Source: Candidatus Harrisonbacteria bacterium | GTDB lineage: Bacteria > Patescibacteriota > Minisyncoccia > UBA6257 > 1-14-0-10-44-23 | Direction: 5' to 3' | NCBI GenBank assembly: GCA_023244975.1 | Contig: JAHFLG010000050.1 | Location: 1-7,433, forward strand | DNA length: 7,433 nucleotides | In this document: positions 1 to 6,051 of the stretch, one piece after another | Numbering within the stretch: position 1 is the stretch's first letter | Layout of the letters: each line of letters opens with the position of its first letter | Notes under the pieces: model-generated | Told to the model about the DNA's origin: nothing | Databases searched by the model: none | The model's input: the letters and a program-made list of their open reading frames with translations, nothing else | Program-made: the position numbers and the translations under genes

Positions 1-473
1 TCGCTGACTTAGATGCGATTCGTGGGGCCCTTAACTTGTACCTGACAACCGTAACAAGCCCTGACCTCGATGGTGCTGCCGGAGCCGGATTCGCTTGTGG
101 CACTAATTACGGCGCTTCTATCGCATCTGCATCAAGTACGTTTGGAGCAAGCTCTGCGGCTGGTACGGGAGTTCCTGGCAATTTGCTTCAGGCTGGAATC
201 TTTACGGTTGCAGGAGCTGGCTGGGTACCGGTTGATTTAACTGGAATTTCAGGCGGATCCCCGCTTTCAGCCCTTCCTCGTGACCCCTCAAACACGACAA
301 CCGGCAACTTGTACTACGGCTACTCGTGTGACAATTCAGCGAAGACCTACGAACTTGATACCAATCTGGAAAGCACCAGATACTCAAGCGGAGCTGACAA
401 CAAGGAAAACAAAGACGGTGGAAATCATGATGATTTCTATGAGGTTGGAAATGATCCCGGACTCGATTTGTAA
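1..473 (+). CDS. Type IV pilin, C-terminal part (5' end outside window)
   Basis: This is the exported part of a type IV pilin, the subunit polymerised into the pilus fibre. The frame is open from base 3 to the TAA at 471-473, giving 156 visible residues. The visible part starts with ADLDAIRGALNLYL, the end of the long N-terminal pilin helix, so the signal peptide and hydrophobic segment lie to the left. A TTG at 36 is only an internal codon. A Gly/Ala/Ser-rich middle is followed by WVPVDLTGISGGSPLS, PRDPSN, YYGYSCD and a polar Asp/Asn-rich tail ending YEVGNDPGLDL, the C-terminal pattern I associate with Patescibacteria pilins. Two cysteines (visible residues 32 and 109) could form the usual pilin disulfide. 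A terminator-like hairpin lies 46 bases after the stop, which suggests this gene can be expressed separately from pilB onward. It is probably a major pilin, but a minor pilin cannot be excluded without the N-terminus. Confidence 0.9.
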   Translation, partial: ADLDAIRGALNLYLTTVTSPDLDGAAGAGFACGTNYGASIASASSTFGASSAAGTGVPGNLLQAGIFTVAGAGWVPVDLTGISGGSPLSALPRDPSNTTTGNLYYGYSCDNSAKTYELDTNLESTRYSSGADNKENKDGGNHDDFYEVGNDPGLDL

Positions 474-1054
474 TGACATGTATTGAGTACGTCCATCTTG
501 GGATCATACTCTTCCTTTTGGGAGCGCAACTAGTTAAGCGCTCCCTTTTGGTTTCATATCGGCGCATGATCTTCTGGGGAACGATAGCCCTTACTACGAT
601 CCTCCTGTTTGTGGAAACAGACCAGCAATTTATTCTCTGGGCCAATGCTCCGTCGCCAGCGCGATATTTGGTTCCCCCGTATCAAGATCTAAGCTATTTC
701 TTGATTTATTCATTCTTTAGATTCTGGGCTCCGTATTTGCTCTCAGGTCTTATTGCGGTTATTATTCTGCTGGCTACGCAGTACGGAAACAGGCGCTACC
801 ATGAACGCTTCTTCTACCCTGACGAACCGTACCTCATCGCTCTCGCAGTCTTCATAGTTGGCCATCCAGTCTGGATAGGCTACCTACTGATAACAGTGAT
901 CTCCTACTGCCTTTATCTGCTCGCACACCGGATATACAGCAAACAGTCCGAGCGACTGACATTTTACTATTTTTGGTTACCGGTAGCACTCATTTCGATC
1001 GGTATCATTTCTTTCGTGCGAACTACCAGCGTATTCCTCTGGCTAAAGTTCTAG
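473..1054 (+). CDS. Multi-pass membrane protein, possible divergent A24 prepilin-peptidase-like protein
   Basis: I do not firmly recognise this 193-residue protein. Hydrophobic segments lie at about 6-21, 33-49, 73-101 (long), 119-150 (long, probably two helices) and 163-182. Its ATG shares one base with the pilin TAA. An alternative ATG at 566 (Met32) would start after the terminator-like hairpin at 520-549 and give 162 residues. The K/R-rich residues after the first hydrophobic segment look like a real membrane protein, so the longer start is kept with doubt. Neither start has a Shine-Dalgarno sequence. Asp50 ends a membrane segment and has Asn eight residues later, as in the D-x6-PN motif of prepilin peptidases. 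Asp117 (YPDE) precedes another segment, 67 residues on, near the spacing of the two catalytic aspartates in that family. The glycines of GxGD are missing, so peptidase activity is only a hypothesis. The position between a pilin and pilB supports a pilus-related role. Confidence 0.75.
   Translation: MTCIEYVHLGIILFLLGAQLVKRSLLVSYRRMIFWGTIALTTILLFVETDQQFILWANAPSPARYLVPPYQDLSYFLIYSFFRFWAPYLLSGLIAVIILLATQYGNRRYHERFFYPDEPYLIALAVFIVGHPVWIGYLLITVISYCLYLLAHRIYSKQSERLTFYYFWLPVALISIGIISFVRTTSVFLWLKF
520..549 (+). terminator. Intrinsic terminator-like hairpin after the pilin gene
   Basis: GGGAGCGC (520-527) and GCGCTCCC (538-545) form a perfect 8-bp GC-rich stem with the 10-base loop AACTAGTTAA, followed by TTTT (546-549), then GG and TTT. 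The T-run is on the plus strand only, so it would act on transcripts leaving the pilin gene, 46 bases after its stop. The T-tract is short. The hairpin lies inside the first 26 codons of the frame that starts at 473, so it would act as an attenuator if that start is used. Confidence 0.7.
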
Positions 1055-1063
1055 AACTCAGCC
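1041..1063. repeat. Palindrome just upstream of the pilB promoter
   Basis: AGTTCTAGAACT (1047-1058) is a perfect 12-bp palindrome. It is flanked by GGCT (1041-1044) and AGCC (1060-1063), which extend it with a small internal mismatch. It covers the stop codon of the membrane-protein gene and is centred about 20 bp upstream of the TATACT of pilB, in the position of a -35 region. No T-run follows, so it is a poor terminator. It could be an operator for a dimeric regulator, or chance. Confidence 0.4.
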
Positions 1064-1068
1064 GGTGA

Positions 1069-1077
1069 TGATATACT
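1069..1077 (+). promoter_or_regulatory. Extended -10 promoter of pilB, predicted leaderless
   Basis: TGATATACT is an extended -10 element: TG, one base, then TATACT (1072-1077), which matches TATAAT at five of six positions. Six bases separate it from the pilB ATG at 1084, so transcription would start on or next to the A of the start codon. There is no usable Shine-Dalgarno sequence and no good -35 box. The same motif at the same distance recurs before pilC and the pilV-like gene. Confidence 0.6.
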
Positions 1078-1083
1078 TATAGA

Positions 1084-2790
1084 ATGGTTGAAATTCCGCT
1101 CGAGAAATTAGAAAAAACTCTCGTCGAAGACGGCATCATCACTGCCGAAAAATTTGAGATCTATCTTAAAGACGCCCGACGTATGGGTCAGTCGCTACCG
1201 GCGATTCTGATTTCAAAGAATGTCATTACTGACGAATACTATAAAAATCTGCTCGCGAAATTCTTTAATGTACCAATCGCCGTACTCGAGCCTAGTCATA
1301 TCTCAGACGAGGTACTGGGCCTCATTACTGAAGAGGTAGCTCGTGAAAAACATCTCGTTGCATTCAAACGTGAAGAAAACGGATCAATCGATATCGCGAT
1401 GGAAGATCCCTCTGATCTGGCAACGATTGAATTCTTAGAAACCAAATTCCAGACGCGCATCAATCCCTTCCTATCAACGCCCGCCGATTTGAGTCGAGTA
1501 TTCTCGTTTTACGGCAAGCAGCAAGTTGAAAGTTTTCGAAAAATAATCCAAGAGAATATTCAGGCTTCGCTCCAGCTCACCGGCAAAAAAGACACAGAAG
1601 CGGCAGTTGAAGTCCCGATCATCGCTATTACCGACAATATTATGTCGTATGCACTGAGCTTGCGCGCATCTGACATCCACATCGAAGCGCTTGAAAAAGA
1701 AATCCTTGTTCGCTACCGCATTGACGGATTGCTCCATGAGATCATCCGTATGCAAAAAGAAATCCTCCCCGCCATTATTGCCCGCTTTAAAATCCTTTCT
1801 GCAATGAAGCTTGATGAACATATGAATCCGCAAGACGGGCGATTTAAATATAAAGTCGGTTCGGAGCTGATCGACGTCCGTACCTCTGTATTACCAACGT
1901 TTTATGGAGAAAAAGTTGAAATGCGTCTCCTGACTTCAAGCTCCCATGTTCTCTCGTTTGAAGAACTCGGCATGACTGCGGATATGATCCAGATTCTCAC
2001 GAATAATGTTACCAAAAGCTATGGTGTTGTACTCATCACGGGACCGACGGGCAGTGGTAAATCAACCACCCTCTACTCTATTTTAAGTCTCGTCAACAAA
2101 CCGGAGGTCAATATCGTCACGGTTGAAGATCCGATCGAGTACGATATGAAATACATCAATCAGACTCAGATTAATGAAGCGGCTGGCATTACCTTTGCCT
2201 CGGCACTACGAGCCATTTTGCGTCAGGATCCCAACATCATCATGGTCGGTGAAATTCGAGACCAAGAGACTGCCGAAATCTCGGTTCATGCAGCTCTCAC
2301 CGGCCACCTCGTGGTCTCTTCCCTCCACACCAACGACGCACCAACGGCGATCCCCCGCATGATGGACATGAAAATTCAGCCTTTTTTAATCTCTGCGGTG
2401 CTCAACGCTGCGATGGCTCAACGCCTCGTTCGTCGCATTTGTCTCGACTGTCTCTATTCATACCAGGCCCCTCCGGAAACTCTCAAAATCATTGAAGAAC
2501 AGCTTAAAACTCTCAAAATCAAAGATATTAATGTTCCAAAAACATTTTTCAAAGGCAAAGGATGTCCGAGCTGCAGCCACACAGGATATCGTGGCCGGAT
2601 GGGTATTTTTGAAGTGTTGCAAGTCACCGAGAAAGTTCGACAAATAATCGCCAGTCCAGACTTCACGCTTGATAAATGTCGTGAATTGGCTCGTGAAGAA
2701 GGTATGCGAACTATGTTCGAAGATGGACTACTGAAAGCCCGTCGTGGCAACACTACTATCGAAGAAGTGCTGCGCGTAATTCAAGAATAA
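1084..2790 (+). CDS. pilB: Type IV pilus extension ATPase PilB (GspE family)
   Basis: PilB is the cytoplasmic hexameric ATPase that drives pilus polymerisation through PilC. The protein has 568 residues, the usual length. Residues 1-140 form the N-terminal domain, with two similar helical units (around 9-31 and 38-60). The N2 domain carries ASDIHIE (195-201) and the arginine-bearing YRIDG (211-215). The motor domain is intact: Walker A GPTGSGKST (320-328), Asp box VTVEDPIEY (345-353), Walker B IIMVGEIRD (385-393) and His box TGHLVVSSLHTND (406-418). Four cysteines in two CxxC pairs (453/456 and 494/497) make the zinc-binding insert found in PilB/GspE and absent from PilT, which argues for an extension rather than a retraction motor. 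The ATG at 1084 gives the typical N-terminus and lies directly behind a TATACT box. The gene ends in TAA, 31 bases before pilC. Confidence 0.97.
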   Translation: MVEIPLEKLEKTLVEDGIITAEKFEIYLKDARRMGQSLPAILISKNVITDEYYKNLLAKFFNVPIAVLEPSHISDEVLGLITEEVAREKHLVAFKREENGSIDIAMEDPSDLATIEFLETKFQTRINPFLSTPADLSRVFSFYGKQQVESFRKIIQENIQASLQLTGKKDTEAAVEVPIIAITDNIMSYALSLRASDIHIEALEKEILVRYRIDGLLHEIIRMQKEILPAIIARFKILSAMKLDEHMNPQDGRFKYKVGSELIDVRTSVLPTFYGEKVEMRLLTSSSHVLSFEELGMTADMIQILTNNVTKSYGVVLITGPTGSGKSTTLYSILSLVNKPEVNIVTVEDPIEYDMKYINQTQINEAAGITFASALRAILRQDPNIIMVGEIRDQETAEISVHAALTGHLVVSSLHTNDAPTAIPRMMDMKIQPFLISAVLNAAMAQRLVRRICLDCLYSYQAPPETLKIIEEQLKTLKIKDINVPKTFFKGKGCPSCSHTGYRGRMGIFEVLQVTEKVRQIIASPDFTLDKCRELAREEGMRTMFEDGLLKARRGNTTIEEVLRVIQE

Positions 2791-2804
2791 GCAGTGCTGC
2801 GGGT
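2766..2804 (+). repeat. Short direct repeat spanning the pilB end and pilC upstream region
   Basis: AGTGCTGCGCGT (2766-2777) recurs as AGTGCTGCGGGT (2793-2804), an 11 of 12 match spaced 27 bp apart. The second copy ends two bases before the TGATATACT of pilC. It also contains GCAG-TG-CTGC (2791-2800), a tiny inverted repeat. The first copy encodes the PilB C-terminus. This could be a paired binding site at the pilC promoter, but a repeat this short can arise by chance. Confidence 0.25.
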
Positions 2805-2805
2805 G

Positions 2806-2814
2806 TGATATACT
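2806..2814 (+). promoter_or_regulatory. Extended -10 promoter of pilC, predicted leaderless
   Basis: TGATATACT is identical to the pilB element, with TATACT at 2809-2814. Seven bases separate it from the ATG at 2822, so the transcript would begin at or one base before the start codon. The leader ACTAAAATAT has no Shine-Dalgarno sequence. No clear -35 hexamer is visible. An internal promoter here would let pilC be made independently of pilB. Confidence 0.55.
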
Positions 2815-2821
2815 AAAATAT

Positions 2822-4033
2822 ATGAAGTTTCATTACTTGGCGGCAAATCCAAGTGGCACAGTGACCGAAGGAAACGAAGACGCTGCTACGACAACGGAAC
2901 TTTTAAATCTCTTGGCTGCGCGAGGATTAAAACCGATCTCTATTCAGCAGCTGAAGGGAGCGGCGGCGTATTCATCAGGTACAAAATTTTTCGGCGCCAA
3001 AATCACTATTAATGACAAGATTTTTTTAACTAAATATCTGTCAATCATGCTTGAGGTTGGTATCGACCTCTTCCAAGCAATCAACATCCTGCTTGCCGAT
3101 TTTGAAAAATCAACTCTCCGTGCCCTACTTATCGAAATCCGTGAAGGCCTGGAAAAGGGTCAGCCGTTCTATACAACTTTTGCGAAATATCCCGAGCACT
3201 TCAGTCCTGTATTTATCAATTTGGTTAAGTCAGGTGAAGCTTCAGGAAATTTGGCCAAAGTATTTAATGATCTAACGATCAATCTTGCCAAAGAAAAAGA
3301 TCTGCGCGGCAAGATCAAGGGAGCTCTCGTATATCCGATCCTACTCCTCTCATTGTCAGTCCTGATTCTCTTCTTCTTGGCAACATTTGCTCTTCCAAAG
3401 TTGGCAAATGTATTTTTGGGAGGTGGCTTTAATCCCCCCTTATTCTCAAAAGTCGTCTTCGGCGTCGGCCTGTTCATTAATGATTATCTTTGGATCATCC
3501 TTGGTGTTGCAGCTCTGTTTATTGTTTCAATCTGGGTCTTTGGCCGTTCAACAACAGGAAAACGCTTCTTTAGTCATCTTATCAATCGACTACCGATTAT
3601 TAAAAAAATTAATTATCAGCTCGCAGTTCAACGATTTGCTACAACTCTTTCTTCGCTCTTAAAAGCCGGTGTCCCTATTCTCGAAAGCTTACGAATCACG
3701 GCTGATGCCGTCGGTCACCCTGACGTGAAAAGTGCACTGTTGCGCATCACCAATGAGGGAATTGCTAAAGGAGTTTCGTTGGGAGAGGCCTTTCGAAAAG
3801 AAACTATTTTCCCGTTTGTCGTCACCAATCTCGTCGCCATTTCCGAAAAAGCCGGTCACTTAAGCGACATTCTGGAAACGCTCGGAAAATTCTACGAAAC
3901 TGAAATCGAAGCCTCTATCAAAAATGCGGTAACCTTTATAGAACCGGCTCTGCTTTTGTTTATCGGTATCATTATCGGCACTATCGCGCTATCAATCATC
4001 GTCCCCGTCTACCAACTTGTCGGCCAATTATAG
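2822..4033 (+). CDS. pilC: Type IV pilus inner-membrane platform protein PilC (GspF family)
   Basis: PilC is the polytopic membrane platform that binds PilB and transfers its motion to pilin subunits. The protein has 403 residues, a typical full length, with two type II secretion F domains at about 65-190 and 268-391. Each has its signature: SGEASGNL (137-144) in the first and SEKAGHL (341-347) in the second. Membrane helices lie near 167-192, 221-240 and 373-396. The N-terminal 60 residues (KFHYLAANPSG, then LLAARGLKPISI) match the short leading region of the family. The protein has no cysteine. The ATG at 2822 gives the expected MKFHYLA start and follows the TATACT box by seven bases. The TAG stop is one base before the ATG of the GspH-like prepilin, so translation of the two is probably coupled. 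Confidence 0.97.
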   Translation: MKFHYLAANPSGTVTEGNEDAATTTELLNLLAARGLKPISIQQLKGAAAYSSGTKFFGAKITINDKIFLTKYLSIMLEVGIDLFQAINILLADFEKSTLRALLIEIREGLEKGQPFYTTFAKYPEHFSPVFINLVKSGEASGNLAKVFNDLTINLAKEKDLRGKIKGALVYPILLLSLSVLILFFLATFALPKLANVFLGGGFNPPLFSKVVFGVGLFINDYLWIILGVAALFIVSIWVFGRSTTGKRFFSHLINRLPIIKKINYQLAVQRFATTLSSLLKAGVPILESLRITADAVGHPDVKSALLRITNEGIAKGVSLGEAFRKETIFPFVVTNLVAISEKAGHLSDILETLGKFYETEIEASIKNAVTFIEPALLLFIGIIIGTIALSIIVPVYQLVGQL

Positions 4034-4034
4034 T

Positions 4035-4526
4035 ATGCAACGCGGGTTTACCCTCATTGAAATTCTCATCGTATTCGCTATCATCACGATCATTGCTGGA
4101 GTCGGCGTATATTCATTTCTCGGATACCATCAAAGCCAGCAGGTAGAGGATGAAGCACGATCGCTCGTCGCATTTTTAAAAAGCGCGCAAGAAAAATCAA
4201 TCGATCAAGAGTCCTCAAGCCGCTGGGGTGTCTACTTTGATACGCTTGGAGATGATCGCGATAGCTATTATCTCTATCAAGTTGATGAGGATATTCTGGG
4301 CGCAGGAGGCTACACTGAAGCTCCTGGATCGATTATGGATCAGCGCGCATTAAGATCCAATCTAACCCTCGGCCTGCCGGCTGCCGGCATCACGGCCAAC
4401 GTGATCTTTCAAAAAAACTCAGGCCTACCTGTTTCCGGCGCGACGGTGCAGATCATCAGCGAATTTAATCCGGCGTTCAATAAAACAGTCAGTGTCAGCA
4501 CAACCGGACTCATTGACTACCAATAA
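4035..4526 (+). CDS. Minor type IV prepilin, GspH/FimT-like
   Basis: This 163-residue minor prepilin probably joins the complex that primes pilus assembly. The N-terminus MQRG-FTLIE is a textbook class III signal: cleavage after Gly4, Phe at +1 and Glu9 at +5, then a hydrophobic helix to about residue 27. The rest fits a GspH/FimT fold: an amphipathic helix (32-55), then beta segments such as WGVYFD (64-69), NVIFQKNSGLP (122-132) and a final VSVSTTGLIDYQ resembling the usual 'I.V...G.I' ending. There are no cysteines. The ATG at 4035 is chosen because it leaves the classic four-residue leader. A TTG at 4017 would overlap pilC and add six unlikely residues. No Shine-Dalgarno sequence precedes it, and the pilC stop lies one base upstream, so reinitiation is likely. 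Confidence 0.92.
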   Translation: MQRGFTLIEILIVFAIITIIAGVGVYSFLGYHQSQQVEDEARSLVAFLKSAQEKSIDQESSSRWGVYFDTLGDDRDSYYLYQVDEDILGAGGYTEAPGSIMDQRALRSNLTLGLPAAGITANVIFQKNSGLPVSGATVQIISEFNPAFNKTVSVSTTGLIDYQ

Positions 4527-4532
4527 CTGATG

Positions 4533-4538
4533 TATACT
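4533..4538 (+). promoter_or_regulatory. -10-like box of the pilV-like gene, predicted leaderless
   Basis: TATACT at 4533-4538 lies six bases before the ATG at 4545, as in pilB. The surrounding TGATGTATACTTA resembles the other two sites, although TG is not in the exact extended -10 position. A TTGACT at 4513-4518 matches the -35 consensus at five of six bases, but its 14-base spacing is too short to count on. There is no Shine-Dalgarno sequence at a useful distance. Confidence 0.5.
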
Positions 4539-4544
4539 TAGAGC

Positions 4545-6050
4545 ATGAGTATGCAACGAACATCCGAGTCCGGACAGTCTCTCATCGAACTCGTCGTCGG
4601 TGTTGCTATTGGCATCATCTTCATCACTGGAGCCGTGGGTATTATTGCGCTGGCACTACGGCTTAATTTTGAAAACAATTTTTCTCTGGCTGCTTCAGAA
4701 CTGACTCAGTCGGTCATGGAAGATGTAAGGGTCATAGTCAACGCCAACTGGCACAGCCTCGACCAGATCGCTCATGGCTCAACCGTTTCCTATCACCTTG
4801 TCAGCCAGGTCGGCCTTCCTACTATTGCCGAAAGCAGCAGTACGATTGCTGTCAACGGCCAAGATTACGAACTCTCCTTCACGATTGAAGATGTTGAACG
4901 CGAGGGTACGACTGACCCATCGACACTCTTGATCCGAACCCATGCAGCCTGGCAGAATCCACAAAGCTCTGGCCAAGTTACATTTGCTAGTATTGTTGGC
5001 CGCACTCGCGACCGACTGATGACTCAGGGTGACTGGATTGGCGGCCCGAATTATGAAACACCATTTGCTGATACTACCTTCGCCAGCTCTTCTAATATTA
5101 ATTATTCTATCCCCTATGAAATCACCATCAATAATCTTGCGACGACAACACCGGTCGGCCCTTACTCAAACATTGATTCTCAAACTCCTAATTTCTACGC
5201 GTGGAACGACGTTATTGGCTGGATAGATTTTAAAAGCACAAACACGGTGCATGTTTCGAGCACTGAAATTACCGGCTTTGCCAGCTCGAGCGTTGGCTAT
5301 ATAGCCCTCAATTGCAATTCAGTACCGCCGCTCGGACTCAATGTCTGTCCATCGAACGGTGGGCCCTCTCAGTTTGGTGTACTTAATGACGGAAACGGTA
5401 ATCTGAGCGGCATGGCATGGAGCGATGCTCTTGGCTGGATCAGCTTTAAAGATCTTAATACCTCGGCTCCGGGCTATCCCGCCTATCAAGTTACAATCGA
5501 TACTAATGGAGACTTTCATGGGATGGCATGGGGTGATGTCGGCGGCTGGATTAGTTTTAATAGCGACAACTGCGATAAAGACAATGGCGGTGCAGGAAAT
5601 GGTTTCATAGACGTTGCCTGTGGTGGAGATAACGCCACAACCCCGGTGATAACCTACAAAGTCAAAACTGTTACTGGTCTACGATCACAAGGAGTACTCA
5701 TCTCTTCAATTTTTAATACAACCCTCTCAGCGGGCGTTGGCCTCAACACGTTGGTTTGGCAAGGTCTGTCACCGACCGGAACACTCGTCAGATTTCAAGT
5801 AGCTACCGACTGCCTTCCCGGCAAAGGAACAGCGCCAACGTGCACGGGTGGAGTATCGGGCTGGGATTTTATCGGGCCCAATGGTACGGGTACAAGCTAC
5901 TATCAAGGACTGCGAGACACCTCAATACCGATCGTCCGCGCAAACCATATGAACAAGCAATACCTTCGCTATAAGGTATTTCTGATCTCGGATCCCGACC
6001 GCATAGTTACACCGACCGTATATGATATATCACTAACCTGGAGCCGCTAA
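4545..6050 (+). CDS. Large PilV-like minor prepilin with AW/GWI-F repeats, candidate tip or adhesin subunit
   Basis: This 501-residue prepilin is far longer than ordinary minor pilins. The class III signal is SESG-QSLIE: cleavage after Gly10, Gln at +1 instead of Phe, and Glu15 at +5, followed by a helix to about residue 40. Residues 45-160 look like the pilin-like part (EDVRVIVNANWHSL, then beta-rich). Residues 215-345 carry repeats: YAWNDVIGWIDFKS (218-231), a decayed GFASSSVGYIALNC (244-257), GMAWSDALGWISFK (289-302) and GMAWGDVGGWISFNS (326-340). The C-terminal 375-501 appears to be one beta-sandwich-like domain, ending YLRYKVFLIS...VTPTVYDISLTWSR. Six cysteines (257, 268, 343, 359, 423, 433) could pair as three local disulfides. 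The role as a surface-exposed tip or adhesive subunit is inferred. The ATG at 4545 sits six bases behind a TATACT box. ATG 4551 is an alternative with the same cleavage site. Confidence 0.9.
   Translation: MSMQRTSESGQSLIELVVGVAIGIIFITGAVGIIALALRLNFENNFSLAASELTQSVMEDVRVIVNANWHSLDQIAHGSTVSYHLVSQVGLPTIAESSSTIAVNGQDYELSFTIEDVEREGTTDPSTLLIRTHAAWQNPQSSGQVTFASIVGRTRDRLMTQGDWIGGPNYETPFADTTFASSSNINYSIPYEITINNLATTTPVGPYSNIDSQTPNFYAWNDVIGWIDFKSTNTVHVSSTEITGFASSSVGYIALNCNSVPPLGLNVCPSNGGPSQFGVLNDGNGNLSGMAWSDALGWISFKDLNTSAPGYPAYQVTIDTNGDFHGMAWGDVGGWISFNSDNCDKDNGGAGNGFIDVACGGDNATTPVITYKVKTVTGLRSQGVLISSIFNTTLSAGVGLNTLVWQGLSPTGTLVRFQVATDCLPGKGTAPTCTGGVSGWDFIGPNGTGTSYYQGLRDTSIPIVRANHMNKQYLRYKVFLISDPDRIVTPTVYDISLTWSR
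5196..5564 (+). repeat. Intragenic coding repeats, AW-x-D-x-x-GW-I-x-F motif
   Basis: Four coding copies lie at 5196-5237, 5274-5315 (decayed), 5409-5450 and 5520-5564. The three good copies share AW-[NSG]-D-x-x-GW-I-[DS]-F. They are similar but not identical in DNA, so they are old, diverged protein repeats rather than a recent tandem expansion. Spacing is 78, 135 and 111 bases start to start, so each is the core of a larger beta-rich unit of variable length. Confidence 0.8.
6040..6043 (+). promoter_or_regulatory. Shine-Dalgarno site of the pilX-like gene
   Basis: GGAG lies eight bases before the ATG at 6052, inside the end of the pilV-like gene. It is the clearest Shine-Dalgarno sequence in the window. 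It contrasts with the three genes that have a TATACT box instead, and suggests this gene is translated from a polycistronic message. Confidence 0.55.
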
Positions 6051-6051
6051 T

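Noticed and set aside
36..473. TTG at 36 as the start of the first gene
   Set aside because: The frame is open to the left edge and already encodes pilin helix residues (ADLDAIRGALN) before it, so the gene begins outside the window.
202..645. Minus-strand open frame of 147 codons
   Set aside because: It lies opposite the recognisable pilin C-terminus and the terminator hairpin, has a low-complexity Arg/Ser-rich product and no family resemblance.
1108..1263. c-di-GMP-binding (MshE-type) motif in the PilB N-terminal domain
   Set aside because: Two similar helical units are present, but the RLG start of the first and key glycines of the second are not, so binding cannot be claimed.
1474..1833. 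Minus-strand open frame of 119 codons opposite pilB
   Set aside because: It mirrors a conserved part of PilB, and the product has no recognisable features.
4375..4389. Interrupted palindrome TGCCGGC-T-GCCGGCA
   Set aside because: It is inside the GspH-like gene, encodes part of LPAAG, has no T-run and no promoter nearby, and is probably codon-driven.
4513..4518. TTGACT as a -35 box for the pilV-like gene
   Set aside because: The spacer to TATACT is 14 bases, shorter than sigma-70 promoters usually tolerate, and the bases are coding.
4017..4526. TTG at 4017 as the start of the GspH-like gene
   Set aside because: It overlaps pilC, and the ATG at 4035 gives the classic MQRG-FTLIE leader.
5568..5616. 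EF-hand or dockerin-like calcium loop around D344-K-D-N-G in the PilV-like protein
   Set aside because: The acidic residues are not in the 12-residue EF-hand spacing. A calcium site is possible but not supported by the sequence alone.
6023..6031. TGATATATC as a promoter for the pilX-like gene
   Set aside because: It matches the -10 consensus poorly, is about 20 bases from the ATG, and that gene has its own Shine-Dalgarno site one gene-junction away.
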